Source: Hyalangium gracile
Lineage (GTDB): Bacteria > Myxococcota > Myxococcia > Myxococcales > Myxococcaceae
Assembly (NCBI RefSeq): GCF_020103725.1
Contig: NZ_JAHXBG010000009.1
Span: 248,001-312,000 of the forward strand
Length of the DNA: 64,000 nucleotides
Reading direction: 5' to 3'
Every line of letters starts with the position of its first letter. Within the stretch, counting starts at the first letter, position 1. The translations under genes and the position numbers were made by a program. Shown piece after piece: positions 51,199-60,798 of this stretch. The notes beneath the pieces were generated by a model. The model did not search any database, was not told where the DNA came from, and saw only the letters and a program-made list of their open reading frames with translations.

Positions 51199-53250
51199 TC
51201 AGGGCCGCAGCTCGGTGACTCCGACGGGGTGCTCGTGCAGCGGGGCCGAGTGGTGGCCCGCCTGGAGGAAGCGCTCCAGGCCCATGCGCGTCACCACGCC
51301 CACGCGCTCGCCGCCCTCCACCGCGAGCACGTTCACGGACTGCGCGTCCATCGTCGCCAGGGCCTCGGCCACCGGCGTCTCCTGGGAGAGCGCGGGCCCG
51401 GCGTCCAGCAGCGCCTCCACGGTGGCGGCCTCTCCCGCCTGCCGCCAGCGCTCGCCCAGCGCGCCCGCCACCACCACGCCTCTCAGACGCCCGTCCGCGC
51501 CACGCACCGGCAGCGCCGCCGATACCGAGGAGAGCAGGCGCTCGCGCAGGGCGGTGGCGGGGAGCTCCGGCGCCACGGGCTCCTCCCAGGTGACCAGCTC
51601 CCGCACGGGCGTGCGCCTCAGCGCGAGCCTGTGCGCTCCGGCGCGTGCCGCGCGGCGCTCGACCAGCACGTGGCAGAGCGCGGAGGCCAGCGTGCAGGTG
51701 ACCATGAGCGGGAGGATGATGGCGTAGTTACCGCTCAGCTCGTACACCATCATCATCCCCGTGAGCGGCCCGCGCGTCATGGCCGCCACGGCTCCGCCCA
51801 TGCCCACCATGGCGTAGGCGCCGCTGGGCGCGGTGACGGAGGGCACGAGCGTCTGCAGCACCTCGCCGAAGGCCCCGCCCGCCATCGCGCCGATGACCGT
51901 CACCGGGAAGAAGGTGCCTCCCGAGCCTCCCGAGCCCAGCGTCAGCGCGGTGGCCACCAGCTTGAGCACGCACCCGGAGGCGAGCAGGGCCAGCGGCAGG
52001 CCTCTCACCAGCGCCTCGTTGGCGAACTCGTGCCCCGTGCCCCAGACGATCGGGTGCGCCAGCGCGAGCAGCCCCACCAGCAGCCCCCCAAGCGCCGCGC
52101 GGATGGGCAGGGGCTGCTGGCCGAGCCAGGCGGACACTCGCCCCGGGCGGCGGCCCTGGAAGAACTCCTCCACGCCGTGCAGCGCCTGGATGAAGGCGTA
52201 GGCCAGGGCGCCGCAGATCAACCCGAGCGCGGTGTAGAAGACGATCTCCCAGCCGCTGACCATCATGTACGCCACGCGCTCGAGCATGGCGGCGCTGCCC
52301 ATGATGCCGCGGCTGACCATGGTGGCGGTGACGCTGGCGAGGATGATGGGGGAGAAGACGCGGAGCTGGAACTCGCGCAGGAGGATCTCCATCGCGAAGA
52401 TGGCGCCGGCGATGGGAGCGTTGAAGGAGGCGGCGATGCCCGCGCCCGCGCCGCTGGCCATGAGGATGGACAGCTCCCGCTGGGTGAAGCCGAGGGTGCG
52501 GCCGACCTCGGAGCCGAAGGCGGCGCCGCCGTAGACGATGGGGCCCTCGCGTCCCGCCGAGCCGCCGGTGCCGATGGTGACGGCCGAGGCGGCCAGCTTG
52601 AGCAGGCCATCCCGCGCGGAGAGACGTCCCTCGCTCTCCACGGCCTTGACGACCTCGGGCACGCCGTGGCCGTGAGTCTCTGGCCTGTCCCGGAGCAGCC
52701 GCCCCACCACCGCGCCACCCAGGGCGGGGGCGAGGACCACGAAGAAGGGAGACAGCTCCTCGAGGTCCTTGCCCATGCCGTGCGCGTGGCTCAGCAGGGT
52801 GTTCACCGCGGCCAGCGCCACGAGGGGGTAGTAGAGCGACAGCGCGCCGAGCACGAGCAGCGCGAGCACCTCGAGGCGGCGGCGCACCACCTCCCGGCCA
52901 TCACCGGGCTGGATGAGGCGAGCCAGGCCGAGCGCGCCCAGGCCCAGGGGGATGCCGACGATGATGAACTCGAAGTGCCAGCGGGCCGCCGTGAGCGCCT
53001 CGGTGAGGAGCAGCCGGGCCTCCGAGTCCGAGCGGAAGGCGTCCACCAGGAGCGGGAAGCCCAGGCTCAGCCCGCGAACGAGCAGGATGAGGTTGGCGAA
53101 GAGGCCGGCGGCCAGACCGCTGTAGACGCCCACGACGGCGCCAGCCACGGGCAGCACCGAGGGCCCTGGCAACCGGAGTCGCTGGATGGCCGCCAGCAGC
53201 CGTCGCACCGCTCCGCGCAGCCCTGCGCCCAGCATCGAGGAGGCCGACAT
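51199..53250 (-). CDS. ClC-family chloride channel/antiporter with C-terminal CBS domains
   Basis: A 683-residue protein. The ClC core has GHGVPEVVKAV (Ser of the usual GSGxP replaced by His), GTGGSAGREGPIVYGG with the gating Glu, FNAPIAGAIFAMEILLREFQ, and GSGGSGGTFFPVTVIG near the second half. The last 130 residues hold two CBS repeats (ALPVRGADGRLRGVVVAGAL, SVNVLAVEGGERVGVVTRMG) that often bind nucleotides. ATG 53250 gives a normal N-terminus; a longer frame to 53514 would overlap the next gene. Whether it is a channel or proton antiporter is not settled. Confidence 0.92.
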   Translation of the reverse strand: MSASSMLGAGLRGAVRRLLAAIQRLRLPGPSVLPVAGAVVGVYSGLAAGLFANLILLVRGLSLGFPLLVDAFRSDSEARLLLTEALTAARWHFEFIIVGIPLGLGALGLARLIQPGDGREVVRRRLEVLALLVLGALSLYYPLVALAAVNTLLSHAHGMGKDLEELSPFFVVLAPALGGAVVGRLLRDRPETHGHGVPEVVKAVESEGRLSARDGLLKLAASAVTIGTGGSAGREGPIVYGGAAFGSEVGRTLGFTQRELSILMASGAGAGIAASFNAPIAGAIFAMEILLREFQLRVFSPIILASVTATMVSRGIMGSAAMLERVAYMMVSGWEIVFYTALGLICGALAYAFIQALHGVEEFFQGRRPGRVSAWLGQQPLPIRAALGGLLVGLLALAHPIVWGTGHEFANEALVRGLPLALLASGCVLKLVATALTLGSGGSGGTFFPVTVIGAMAGGAFGEVLQTLVPSVTAPSGAYAMVGMGGAVAAMTRGPLTGMMMVYELSGNYAIILPLMVTCTLASALCHVLVERRAARAGAHRLALRRTPVRELVTWEEPVAPELPATALRERLLSSVSAALPVRGADGRLRGVVVAGALGERWRQAGEAATVEALLDAGPALSQETPVAEALATMDAQSVNVLAVEGGERVGVVTRMGLERFLQAGHHSAPLHEHPVGVTELRP

Positions 53251-53279
53251 CGCCCGGAGCTTGGCACAAGCGCTCGGCG

Positions 53280-54188
53280 TCAGTCCTCCAAGTACCACTC
53301 CGGCCTGCAGAGCCAGGGCGAATCCGTTGGAAACTGAAGACAGGTGAAGCCCACGCCACAGGCCTCGGGCTCCGAAGGAGAGCAGAGGCGTTCGCAGCCC
53401 GTCGGGCGGCAGGCGTAGCCCTCGGGACAAGGCTCGTCTTCCGGGTCGCCACAATGCTGGACACACCGCAGCCATGCTTCCCCAGGTCGCTGCGGCACGA
53501 GGTAGTCGTCGCACCGGTGTCGGTCAGGACATGGTGTCTGCTGGCAGTTGCTGCCGTGCACCACCGCGCACGTAGAGGCTCCATCTTGCGGCGTCCGGAT
53601 GCACTCCTGCCCCTGCGGGCAGCCCTTTGCCTCGCACGTGGGCAGGCATGCCGGCTCCGGTGCTAGATCCGCGCAGAAGAACCCCTCCGGGCAGGTAGAC
53701 GGGACATCCTTGCGACAGGGCCGACTGCACCAGCCATCACCGGCGCAGACAAGACCGGGGCGACATCCGTCCTCTTGGTTCGAGGGCAGCTTGGAACAGC
53801 GCTCCCCTTCCTCACGCACACCCAATGCCACACAGCGGCGGACCCAAGGCCCGTGCGCTGTGGTCAGCACGCGACAGACCTGGCCCTCCTGGCACTGCGC
53901 ATCCGTCATACACTCGCTATCGGTGCAGTAGTGCTTCCTGGCTCGCGCATCCGACAGACAGCCCAAAGGGGGTTCGCAGGCTGCATTTGAAGAACAGCGG
54001 CGCTTGTATGTAGTCAGAACCTTCCGCTCCTCGAAGGCCAGAACAGGGCTGATCTTCGCCGACACCGACTCCGCCCCCGATGAATGGAGCGGTCGATACA
54101 AGACGGACTGAGCCAGCCATGCCAGCGGCAGCACCAGGAGAAGTCCCAGGCAGGCTCCGAGGGCAGCACGCCAGTTCACTAACCGCAT
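53280..54188 (-). CDS. membrane-anchored Cys-rich protein
   Basis: A 302-residue protein: a membrane helix near residues 8-28 (LGACLGLLLVLPLAWLAQSV) then an ectodomain with 32 Cys spaced in EGF/Dickkopf-like blocks such as CMTDAQCQEGQVC, GCRPGLVCAGDGWCSRPC, CPEGFFCADL and CPEGYACRPTGC. These look like stacked small disulfide modules. I do not recognise an enzyme. Start ATG 54188 overlaps the stop of a small lipoprotein gene by 10 bases. Composition is slightly less GC-rich. A surface adhesive or binding role is possible. Confidence 0.7.
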   Translation of the reverse strand: MRLVNWRAALGACLGLLLVLPLAWLAQSVLYRPLHSSGAESVSAKISPVLAFEERKVLTTYKRRCSSNAACEPPLGCLSDARARKHYCTDSECMTDAQCQEGQVCRVLTTAHGPWVRRCVALGVREEGERCSKLPSNQEDGCRPGLVCAGDGWCSRPCRKDVPSTCPEGFFCADLAPEPACLPTCEAKGCPQGQECIRTPQDGASTCAVVHGSNCQQTPCPDRHRCDDYLVPQRPGEAWLRCVQHCGDPEDEPCPEGYACRPTGCERLCSPSEPEACGVGFTCLQFPTDSPWLCRPEWYLED

Positions 54189-54391
54189 ATCTCCAGGCAC
54201 TCTTTGGTCGTGTCTTTCCCCTCCCCGCAGAGTGCGTCATAGACCTCTTTCGTGCAGTCAGGGCGCGCGAGGTTCTCCTCGGCATCTTTGTGCACGGCAC
54301 GGTCGATGGTCCCCTCGCGCCCGAAGGCATGGGGACAGGCCGTCAGCCCGAGCAGCCACACGAAACAGGCACCTACGCGCAACGAGCGCAT
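54179..54391 (-). CDS. small lipoprotein with C-terminal Cys motif
   Basis: A 70-residue predicted lipoprotein (MRSLRVGACFVWLLGLTAC; lipobox LTAC), with DCTKEVYDALCGEGKDTTKE at the end and two more Cys in KECLEICG. GGGAGAGGAACGG precedes the ATG at 54391. It overlaps the Cys-rich protein gene by 10 bases, so the two are likely coexpressed. I do not recognise the family. Confidence 0.65.
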   Translation of the reverse strand: MRSLRVGACFVWLLGLTACPHAFGREGTIDRAVHKDAEENLARPDCTKEVYDALCGEGKDTTKECLEICG

Positions 54392-54464
54392 CCGTTCCTC
54401 TCCCATCAGGGCAGCGTGCACCGGAGAGGCTACTCCAGGACCCCCGCGATGGTTCGGCGGAATC

Positions 54465-56672
54465 TCAGGGGGAAGCCGGCTGGGCCACGGGCACGGCGGA
54501 GGGGGGCTCGGTGATGGTCCGCGCATTGACCAGCGGGCGTAAGAGCCGGAGCACGGGCAGCACGCTGCTGCGGTCATCCGTCCAGGTGATCGTCGGAGGC
54601 TCCGCCAGCTCCAGGCGGTGCACCTTCCCACTCGACTGGGCGAAGGTCCGCCCCCAGGAGAACGCCGCGTCCGGGCTGAGGATCATCCACTGGCTGCGCA
54701 GCGCATCCCCCTTCGTCTCGTTGATGGCCATCGTGGCGTGCATCCCGAAGGCTCGAGCATGCGCCAGCGCGATGGGCACCAGGTCCAGGTGCACGTTGCT
54801 GATGTGCAGCGCCAGCACACCATGGGGCGCCAGGTGCTTGCGATACACCGCCACCGACTCCTCGGTGAGCAGGTGCATCGGGATCGAGTCCGAGCTGAAC
54901 ACGTCCAGCGCGAGCACGTCGAACGCCTGCGCCTCGCCCCGCTCCAGCTCCTGCTCCAGGGAGATGCGCGCATCCCCCTCCACCACCTCCACCTTCGCCC
55001 CGGTGTCCTTCAGGAAGCTGAAGTAGTCCCCCTCGCCCTGCGCCAGGGAGATGACCTTCGGGTTGATCTCGTAGAAGCGCACCGTGTCACCCGCCTGGGT
55101 GAGCGCCGCGCTCGTGCCCACGCCCAGCCCCAGCACCCCGATGCGCAGCCCTGCCGACTGCCCCCGGGCCTCCCGCACGCGCCGGAGCTCGGCGATGGTC
55201 AGTCCCAGGCCACTCTCCGGAGTGAAGTACGCCGTGGCCTGCCGCCGCCGATCCGGCGAGGCGAACTGGACGCCATGGGTGATGGCGCCGTGCTTGAGCG
55301 TGTACTGGTGCCGGTACGCATCGCCCCTGGCGCTCTCGAGCACCTGCACCACCCCGAAGAAGTTGCGCGCTGTCAGCCGCACCTCCTTCCGGCTGTCCGC
55401 CACCGCCACCACCAGCCCGCACACCACGCCCGCCAGCACGAAGACGCGCAGGTTCCGTCCCAGCCGCGCCACCGGCTGCTCCCCCGCGGGGCGCGGCAGG
55501 AGCACCACCAGCGCCACCAGGCAGCACGCCGCCAGCGCCAGCGGGTACTCCGCGTACGTATCGAAGACTCGCGGCGCCACGATGCTGACGATGATGCCGC
55601 CCAGCACCCCGCCCACCGAGACCCAGAGATAGAAGGCGCTCAAGTAGCGAGGCGAGGGCCGCAGGCGCACCAGCTCGCCGTGGCACACCATGCAGCCCGC
55701 CAGCAGCGCTCCGCCGTGCGCCAGCAGCTGCAGCGTCAGCGGGAAGTGCGGCCCCTCGAAGATGGAGCGGATGACGCCCCCCACCGTGATGATGAGCAGC
55801 AGGATGCACACCGAGCGCGGGTACAGCGTCTCCCGCTCGAAGGTCAGGATGAAGGTGAGCAGGTACAGCGCCAGCGGCAGCACCCAGAGGAACGGACCGG
55901 CCGCCACGTCCTGCGAGAGCTGGTTCGTCGTGGCCAGCAGCAGCACCGACGCGCACGCGCTCAGCCCCAGCCACGCCAGCGTCCTTCCGAGCCCCGGACG
56001 CGTCCCCTCCTCCGCCGACGGCTCCTGACGAGGAGCAGCTCCAGGCTCGGGTGCCGACACCGCCTCCCGCTTCCACAAGTCCCAGGCGCACACCCCGCAG
56101 CCCACGACGAACAGAACGAAGCCCACCGCCCAGCCCCAGCCCTGCACGCTGCGTGGCACATACGGTTCGACGAGGAGGGGGTAGCTCAGCAGCGCCAGCA
56201 GCGAGCCCGCGTTCGACAGCGCGTAGAGCCGATAGGGCGAGGCCCCCGGCCGCGAGCGGGCAAACCAGCTCTGCAAGAGCGGCGCGCTGGTGGACAGCAC
56301 GAAGAAGGGCAGGCCGATGGTCACCGCCAGCATCGCCAGCAGCCGGCCGGTGAGCCCCTCCACCCCTTCCGGCCGCCACTCCGGCCCGGGCGCCACCGGC
56401 GAGCCCACCCACAGCGCACGCACCGCGAGCACCCCCACCGTCAGCCCCAGCAGCCCCAGGTGCAGCTTCACCTGGGAGCGCGGCGCCAGGCGCGTGGCCA
56501 CCCCGTGCGCATACGCGTAGCCGGCCAGCAGCGCCGCCTGGAAGAAGAGCATGCAGGCCGTCCACACCGCCGGCGTGCCGCCGAACCACGGCAGCGCGAA
56601 CTTGCCCACCAGCGGCTGGACTCCAAAGAGCAGGAAGGCGCTGGCGAACAGGGTCAGGGCGTACCGAGGCAT
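54465..56672 (-). CDS. fused MFS-like / spermidine synthase-like membrane protein
   Basis: A 735-residue protein. The first 500 residues form about 12-14 membrane helices (start LTLFASAFLLFGVQPLVGKF, TSAPLLQSWFARSRPGASPY), and the last 230 form a spermidine-synthase-like domain with IGVLGLGVGTSAALTQAGDT, FYEINPKVISLAQ and LDVFSSDSIPMHLLTEESVA. These fusions are widespread in proteobacteria. The catalytic Asp pattern differs from true aminopropyltransferases, so polyamine synthesis is uncertain. A single gene, 108 bases after the FecE-type ATPase. Confidence 0.85.
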   Translation of the reverse strand: MPRYALTLFASAFLLFGVQPLVGKFALPWFGGTPAVWTACMLFFQAALLAGYAYAHGVATRLAPRSQVKLHLGLLGLTVGVLAVRALWVGSPVAPGPEWRPEGVEGLTGRLLAMLAVTIGLPFFVLSTSAPLLQSWFARSRPGASPYRLYALSNAGSLLALLSYPLLVEPYVPRSVQGWGWAVGFVLFVVGCGVCAWDLWKREAVSAPEPGAAPRQEPSAEEGTRPGLGRTLAWLGLSACASVLLLATTNQLSQDVAAGPFLWVLPLALYLLTFILTFERETLYPRSVCILLLIITVGGVIRSIFEGPHFPLTLQLLAHGGALLAGCMVCHGELVRLRPSPRYLSAFYLWVSVGGVLGGIIVSIVAPRVFDTYAEYPLALAACCLVALVVLLPRPAGEQPVARLGRNLRVFVLAGVVCGLVVAVADSRKEVRLTARNFFGVVQVLESARGDAYRHQYTLKHGAITHGVQFASPDRRRQATAYFTPESGLGLTIAELRRVREARGQSAGLRIGVLGLGVGTSAALTQAGDTVRFYEINPKVISLAQGEGDYFSFLKDTGAKVEVVEGDARISLEQELERGEAQAFDVLALDVFSSDSIPMHLLTEESVAVYRKHLAPHGVLALHISNVHLDLVPIALAHARAFGMHATMAINETKGDALRSQWMILSPDAAFSWGRTFAQSSGKVHRLELAEPPTITWTDDRSSVLPVLRLLRPLVNARTITEPPSAVPVAQPASP

Positions 56673-56780
56673 CGGGCGCGTAGGCTACACCGCCAGAGCC
56701 AGCCTGCCCCACCCCGCGAGCACCTCACTCGCCCGCCTGCCGCGACCACCAAGGGAGCAGGCATCGGCAGCCGCCGCCCC

Positions 56781-57557
56781 TCACCGGGCCCGGGGAGCGA
56801 AGAGCCGTGCCCCCGAGGGCGCCTGCGCCATCTCCATGGGCAGGTCATACAGCGCCTCGAGCCGCTCGCGCTCCAGCACCGTGTCCACCGGCCCCTGTGC
56901 CAGCACCCGGCCGTCCCGCATCAGCAGCGCGTGGGTGGCGAAGGCCGCGGCGAGGTTCACGTCATGCAGCACCGCCACCGCGCCCAGCCCCGCCTCCACC
57001 CGCGCCCTCACCCGGGCGAGCGCCCCCACCTGGTGGGCCACATCCAGGAAGGCGGTGGGCTCGTCCAGCAGCAGCAGCGCGGGCTCCTGCACCAGCCCGC
57101 GAGCCAGCAGCAACATCCGGCGCTCGCCGCCGGACATGGCCTCACCCGGCCGCTCCGCCAGGTGCGCCACGCCCAGCTCCTCCAGCACCGCGCGCGCCAG
57201 CGTGACGTCTCGCTCGGAGGTGAGGCCCCACAGCCCCAGGTGCGGGCTGCGCCCCATCAGCACCAGCTCCAGCCCGCTGAAGCCCTCCGCCGGCTCGAAC
57301 GTCTGCGGCACCCACGCCACGCTCCGGGCCAGCTCGCGCGACTCCCACCGCGCCCGCTCCCGGCCCAGCAGCCGCACGCCTCCGCGCGTCCAGGGCAGCA
57401 CGCCCAGCACCGCGCGCAGCAGCGTGCTCTTGCCCGTGCCGTTGGGCCCGAGCACCGCCCACAGCTCCCCGGCCCGCACCGAGAAGTCCACCCCCTGCAG
57501 CACGGGCGAGGAGCCATAACCCCCTTGAAGCCCCTGTGTCTCGAGCAGCGGCGCCAC
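56781..57557 (-). CDS. FecE/BtuD-type ABC transporter ATP-binding protein
   Basis: A 258-residue ATPase with intact motifs: GPNGTGKSTLLRAVLGVLPW, signature MSGGERRM, Walker B LLLLDEPTAFLD and switch His in VAVLHDVNLAAAF. It belongs to the iron/heme/cobalamin importer class (GFSGLELVLMGRSPHLG). No permease or binding protein is near; they may lie elsewhere. The GTG start is five bases after the kinase stop (TGAGCCCGTG), so it may be read with the kinase gene. Confidence 0.88.
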   Translation of the reverse strand: MAPLLETQGLQGGYGSSPVLQGVDFSVRAGELWAVLGPNGTGKSTLLRAVLGVLPWTRGGVRLLGRERARWESRELARSVAWVPQTFEPAEGFSGLELVLMGRSPHLGLWGLTSERDVTLARAVLEELGVAHLAERPGEAMSGGERRMLLLARGLVQEPALLLLDEPTAFLDVAHQVGALARVRARVEAGLGAVAVLHDVNLAAAFATHALLMRDGRVLAQGPVDTVLERERLEALYDLPMEMAQAPSGARLFAPRAR

Positions 57558-57561
57558 GGGC

Positions 57562-60500
57562 TCAGTTGCGCTTCTGCTCGAAGAGCCTGCGCAGCGTCCT
57601 CACCTCTTTGTGAAGACTCTGGCTGTACTCGTCACCCAGCTCGTTCATGCTCTCCTTCGCCTCCTCGTAACGGGGGCAGAAGATGGCGATGCGGCTGCTC
57701 TCGCACGGCTGATCCTGGGTGAACTTCCCATAGAGGCTGCGCACCGCGCTCCAGTCCTTCTGGAGCTCGGTGGCCTCCCTGCTGCGCGGGCCCTTCTTGG
57801 AGGGCCGCGTGTTCGCCTTCTTGGCCGGAGGCGGCGGCGCGTCGGGCAGCGGAACGAAGAAGTCATCCTCGACGGCGGCCTCGGGGCTGGCCGTCTCGGC
57901 GGGCGGAGGCGTGGACGGAGCCGCGGCAGCCTTGGCCGCATCGTTGGCGGGAGGCGCGGCCACGGGCGCCGGAGGCACGATGGGCGTCGGGTTCGCGGCC
58001 GCGGGCGCCATCCCCGGCGGGCCACTCGGAGGCTCCACTCGGGGAATGGGCGTGGCCGGCGCGGGCTTGGGCGGAGCATCGTCCGTCAGCTTCAGCGCGT
58101 GCTGCAGCTGCGGCAGCGCCACCACCACGGCGGCTCCGGCCACCACCAGCAGCAGGAAGCTCACGAGGACCCACGCCCACGAGCGCTTCCGAGCGGGCTC
58201 CGGCGCCGCGCCACGCCGCGCGTCCTCTCGCTGCGCACGGCGGCTGCTCTCCCCGGGCCGGGTGGGGATCGGCGTCTTCCGGGTGTCATCGCGGGGATCC
58301 CGAGGCGCGTCCGCCCCTCCATCCTCGATCTCGATGACCACGGGCCCGGAGTCTTCCTGCTCGGCGCTCGCGTCCTCTTGCTCCTCGCGCTCCACGGGGC
58401 GCTGCGCGCGCAGGTGGGGGCGAGACACGGACGGCATTCCCGTGGCCGACGCGCGGGTGCGACGCGGAGCCTTCGGGCGCGCCGGCGTCGGCTCCTCCAG
58501 CACGCCGTTGATGATGACCTGCTCCTCGGCCTCCTGGTGCGCTCGGAAGGCATCCTCATCCAGCACGACGCGCGGCTGCGTGTCTTCCGGAGGCTTCGAG
58601 GAGGCCATCAGGTAGCTGGGATGCGTGTCGTCCAGGCCGCGGCGGCTCGGATCGGGGCGCTCGTCCTCGCCCTCCGCTGACAGCTGCTGCGCGGGATCCA
58701 TGGCCCAGACCGGCGCCTCTCCCATATCGGACTGAGCCGCGCGAGACGACGCGGAGCCGCGCGACCACTCCCGCGAGGAGGCAGGGGGCGCCTCGGAGGG
58801 CGGCTCCTCGTCCGGGACGGGAGGCGGCGCTGGCTCACGCATCGGATGGGCATCCGGCGGAGTGAGGCTCGCGGGCGGAGGCGGCGGCATGGCCGACGCG
58901 GAGCCTGGCCCCTGCGCCTCGGGAGTCCCCACCGTCGCGAGGTTCTGGAGGGTGAGAGCCTGCGAGCGGGCCACGTCGGGACCGCGAGGCTCATGCGCGT
59001 GCGCGCTGGCGGGCGACGGGGGCGGCATCGGCGCGCGCTGCGCCTCGACGGCCTTGAACGAGCCGGTGCCAGGCGCGGACGGAGCCCCCGCGCGCGGCAC
59101 CTCTCCGGACCTCGGCGCGGGAGCGCCGCCAGAAGGCGGCGGAGGCGGCACGGCAGCCCGCGCCGGCTCCAGCGCCTTGAGCGAGGGCGAGCTGGCAGGC
59201 GGCGGAGGGACCTTCGGGGCCTCCAGCGTCCGCGCGGTGCCCGCGGTCTGCGCCGGCGGAGCCACACCGGGTGGCACGGCCGCCGCGGGGACGTACGGAA
59301 TCGCCACCTCCAGCGTCGGCGCGCTCGTGCGCGGGGACGAGGGCGCCGCCGTGCCCACGGGCAGCGGAGGCGTCCGCTCGTGTGGATCGGTGCGCACCTC
59401 CACCGTGACGGTGTCGGTGGTGGGCGAGGTGGAGGAGAGCGACGGGCGCACGCGGGCACGAGCGGCCGCATCCAGCGCCTCGAAGGAGACGGCGGGACGC
59501 GTCTCCGCCACCGCCACCCCCGGCCGCGTCTCCTCATCATGCACCGAGGCCCCCGGCCGGCTGCGAGGCGTCGGCTGGAAGGAGAGCGGCTGGGTGGGCG
59601 GGTCCAGCTTGATGGTCTTCGGCGGGAGGCTGGGCACCGGGAAGCGCGCGCCCGGATCCGTGTCCAGCTCGGAGCGAGGGGGAAGCTCGCCCGTCTTCGA
59701 CACCTCCTTGAGCTGCGCCAGCAGCTTGCGCTCGCCCTGGAACTCGGCGGCGAACAAGTCACGCATGAAGCGGCTGACGCTCTCCGGGCCCGCGCTCGGA
59801 TCGATCTCCATCAGCACGCTCACCAGCTTGCCGCGGAACTCCTCGGCCGTCTGGAAGCGCTGGGCCGGCTCCACCGCCAGCGCCTTCATCACCAGCTGCG
59901 CCACGGGCGGCGGCGTGAACGGCTCCACCTCGAGCAGCGGGACGATGCGCGGGTTGGCCACCGCGGACATCAGCTCGCCGGAGTGCACGCTGTCGAAGGG
60001 GTTCTTGCCGGCGATGAGCTCGTAGAGGCACAGCCCCACCGCGTACAGGTCGCTGCGGCGGTCCACCTGCTGGTGCTTCGCCTGCTCCGGGGACATGTAG
60101 AGGAACTTGCCCAGGATGATGCTCGGGTTGGTCTTCGCCGCCGACAGCCGGCTCTTGGCCAGCCCGAAGTCGATCACCTTCACCTCCCCCTCGTAGGAGA
60201 TGAGGATGTTCTGCGGCGAGATGTCCCGGTGGACGAGGTGGATCTCCTTCTCGTCGTCGTCCCGCTTGCGGTGCGCGTACGCCAGCGCGTCCAGCACCCG
60301 CCCCATCACGAACAGCACGAAGGTGAGCGGCAGCGGCACGCCCTTGTCGCGCACGCGCCCGGCCACCTTTCTCAGGTCCTTGCCGTCCACGTACTCGAGG
60401 GCCATGTACGCATCGCCCTCGTGCAGCCCCATGTCCAGCACCTGGGCGATGGAGCCGTGCTGCAGCTTCACCAGCGTGCGCGCCTCACCCACGAAGCGGT

Positions 60501-60699
60501 CGACGAACTCCTTGTCCTCGGCCAGCTGGGGAAGGATCTTCTTGATGACGCACAGCTTCTCGAAGCCCTGCGCTCCCTCCAGCCGCGCCAGGTAGATCTC
60601 CCCCATCCCGCCCGTCGCCAGGTGGGACAGGAGCGTGTACCGGCCGAACGGCTGCGGCCGGAAGGGACGCAGCCGGGCTGAGGAGGGAGACGTGTTCAT
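57562..60699 (-). CDS. membrane-anchored Ser/Thr protein kinase with long Pro-rich region
   Basis: A 1,045-residue Hanks-type kinase. The kinase domain (about residues 19-290) is complete: GGMGEIYLARLEG (P-loop), VIKKIL (Lys), EYVDGKDL, HLVHRDISPQNILIS and VIDFGLAKS (DFG). Then a Pro/Ala-rich, low-complexity linker of about 500 residues, an acidic stretch, one membrane helix at about 842-865 (SWAWVLVSFLLLVVAGAAVV) and a 180-residue C-terminal part outside ending in CPRYEEAKESMNELGDEYSQ. ATG 60699 gives a normal N-terminus. It follows an FHA protein gene, a natural reader of phospho-Thr. Confidence 0.93.
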   Translation of the reverse strand: MNTSPSSARLRPFRPQPFGRYTLLSHLATGGMGEIYLARLEGAQGFEKLCVIKKILPQLAEDKEFVDRFVGEARTLVKLQHGSIAQVLDMGLHEGDAYMALEYVDGKDLRKVAGRVRDKGVPLPLTFVLFVMGRVLDALAYAHRKRDDDEKEIHLVHRDISPQNILISYEGEVKVIDFGLAKSRLSAAKTNPSIILGKFLYMSPEQAKHQQVDRRSDLYAVGLCLYELIAGKNPFDSVHSGELMSAVANPRIVPLLEVEPFTPPPVAQLVMKALAVEPAQRFQTAEEFRGKLVSVLMEIDPSAGPESVSRFMRDLFAAEFQGERKLLAQLKEVSKTGELPPRSELDTDPGARFPVPSLPPKTIKLDPPTQPLSFQPTPRSRPGASVHDEETRPGVAVAETRPAVSFEALDAAARARVRPSLSSTSPTTDTVTVEVRTDPHERTPPLPVGTAAPSSPRTSAPTLEVAIPYVPAAAVPPGVAPPAQTAGTARTLEAPKVPPPPASSPSLKALEPARAAVPPPPPSGGAPAPRSGEVPRAGAPSAPGTGSFKAVEAQRAPMPPPSPASAHAHEPRGPDVARSQALTLQNLATVGTPEAQGPGSASAMPPPPPASLTPPDAHPMREPAPPPVPDEEPPSEAPPASSREWSRGSASSRAAQSDMGEAPVWAMDPAQQLSAEGEDERPDPSRRGLDDTHPSYLMASSKPPEDTQPRVVLDEDAFRAHQEAEEQVIINGVLEEPTPARPKAPRRTRASATGMPSVSRPHLRAQRPVEREEQEDASAEQEDSGPVVIEIEDGGADAPRDPRDDTRKTPIPTRPGESSRRAQREDARRGAAPEPARKRSWAWVLVSFLLLVVAGAAVVVALPQLQHALKLTDDAPPKPAPATPIPRVEPPSGPPGMAPAAANPTPIVPPAPVAAPPANDAAKAAAAPSTPPPAETASPEAAVEDDFFVPLPDAPPPPAKKANTRPSKKGPRSREATELQKDWSAVRSLYGKFTQDQPCESSRIAIFCPRYEEAKESMNELGDEYSQSLHKEVRTLRRLFEQKRN

Positions 60700-60798
60700 T
60701 CGGTGTGGGGGCCCACGGTCCACGCATTCAAGCCTGTTTCGGGGCCGCCTCTCAACCGGTCAACCGGACGCGGGGCCATGGGACAGGCGATTCCCTGC

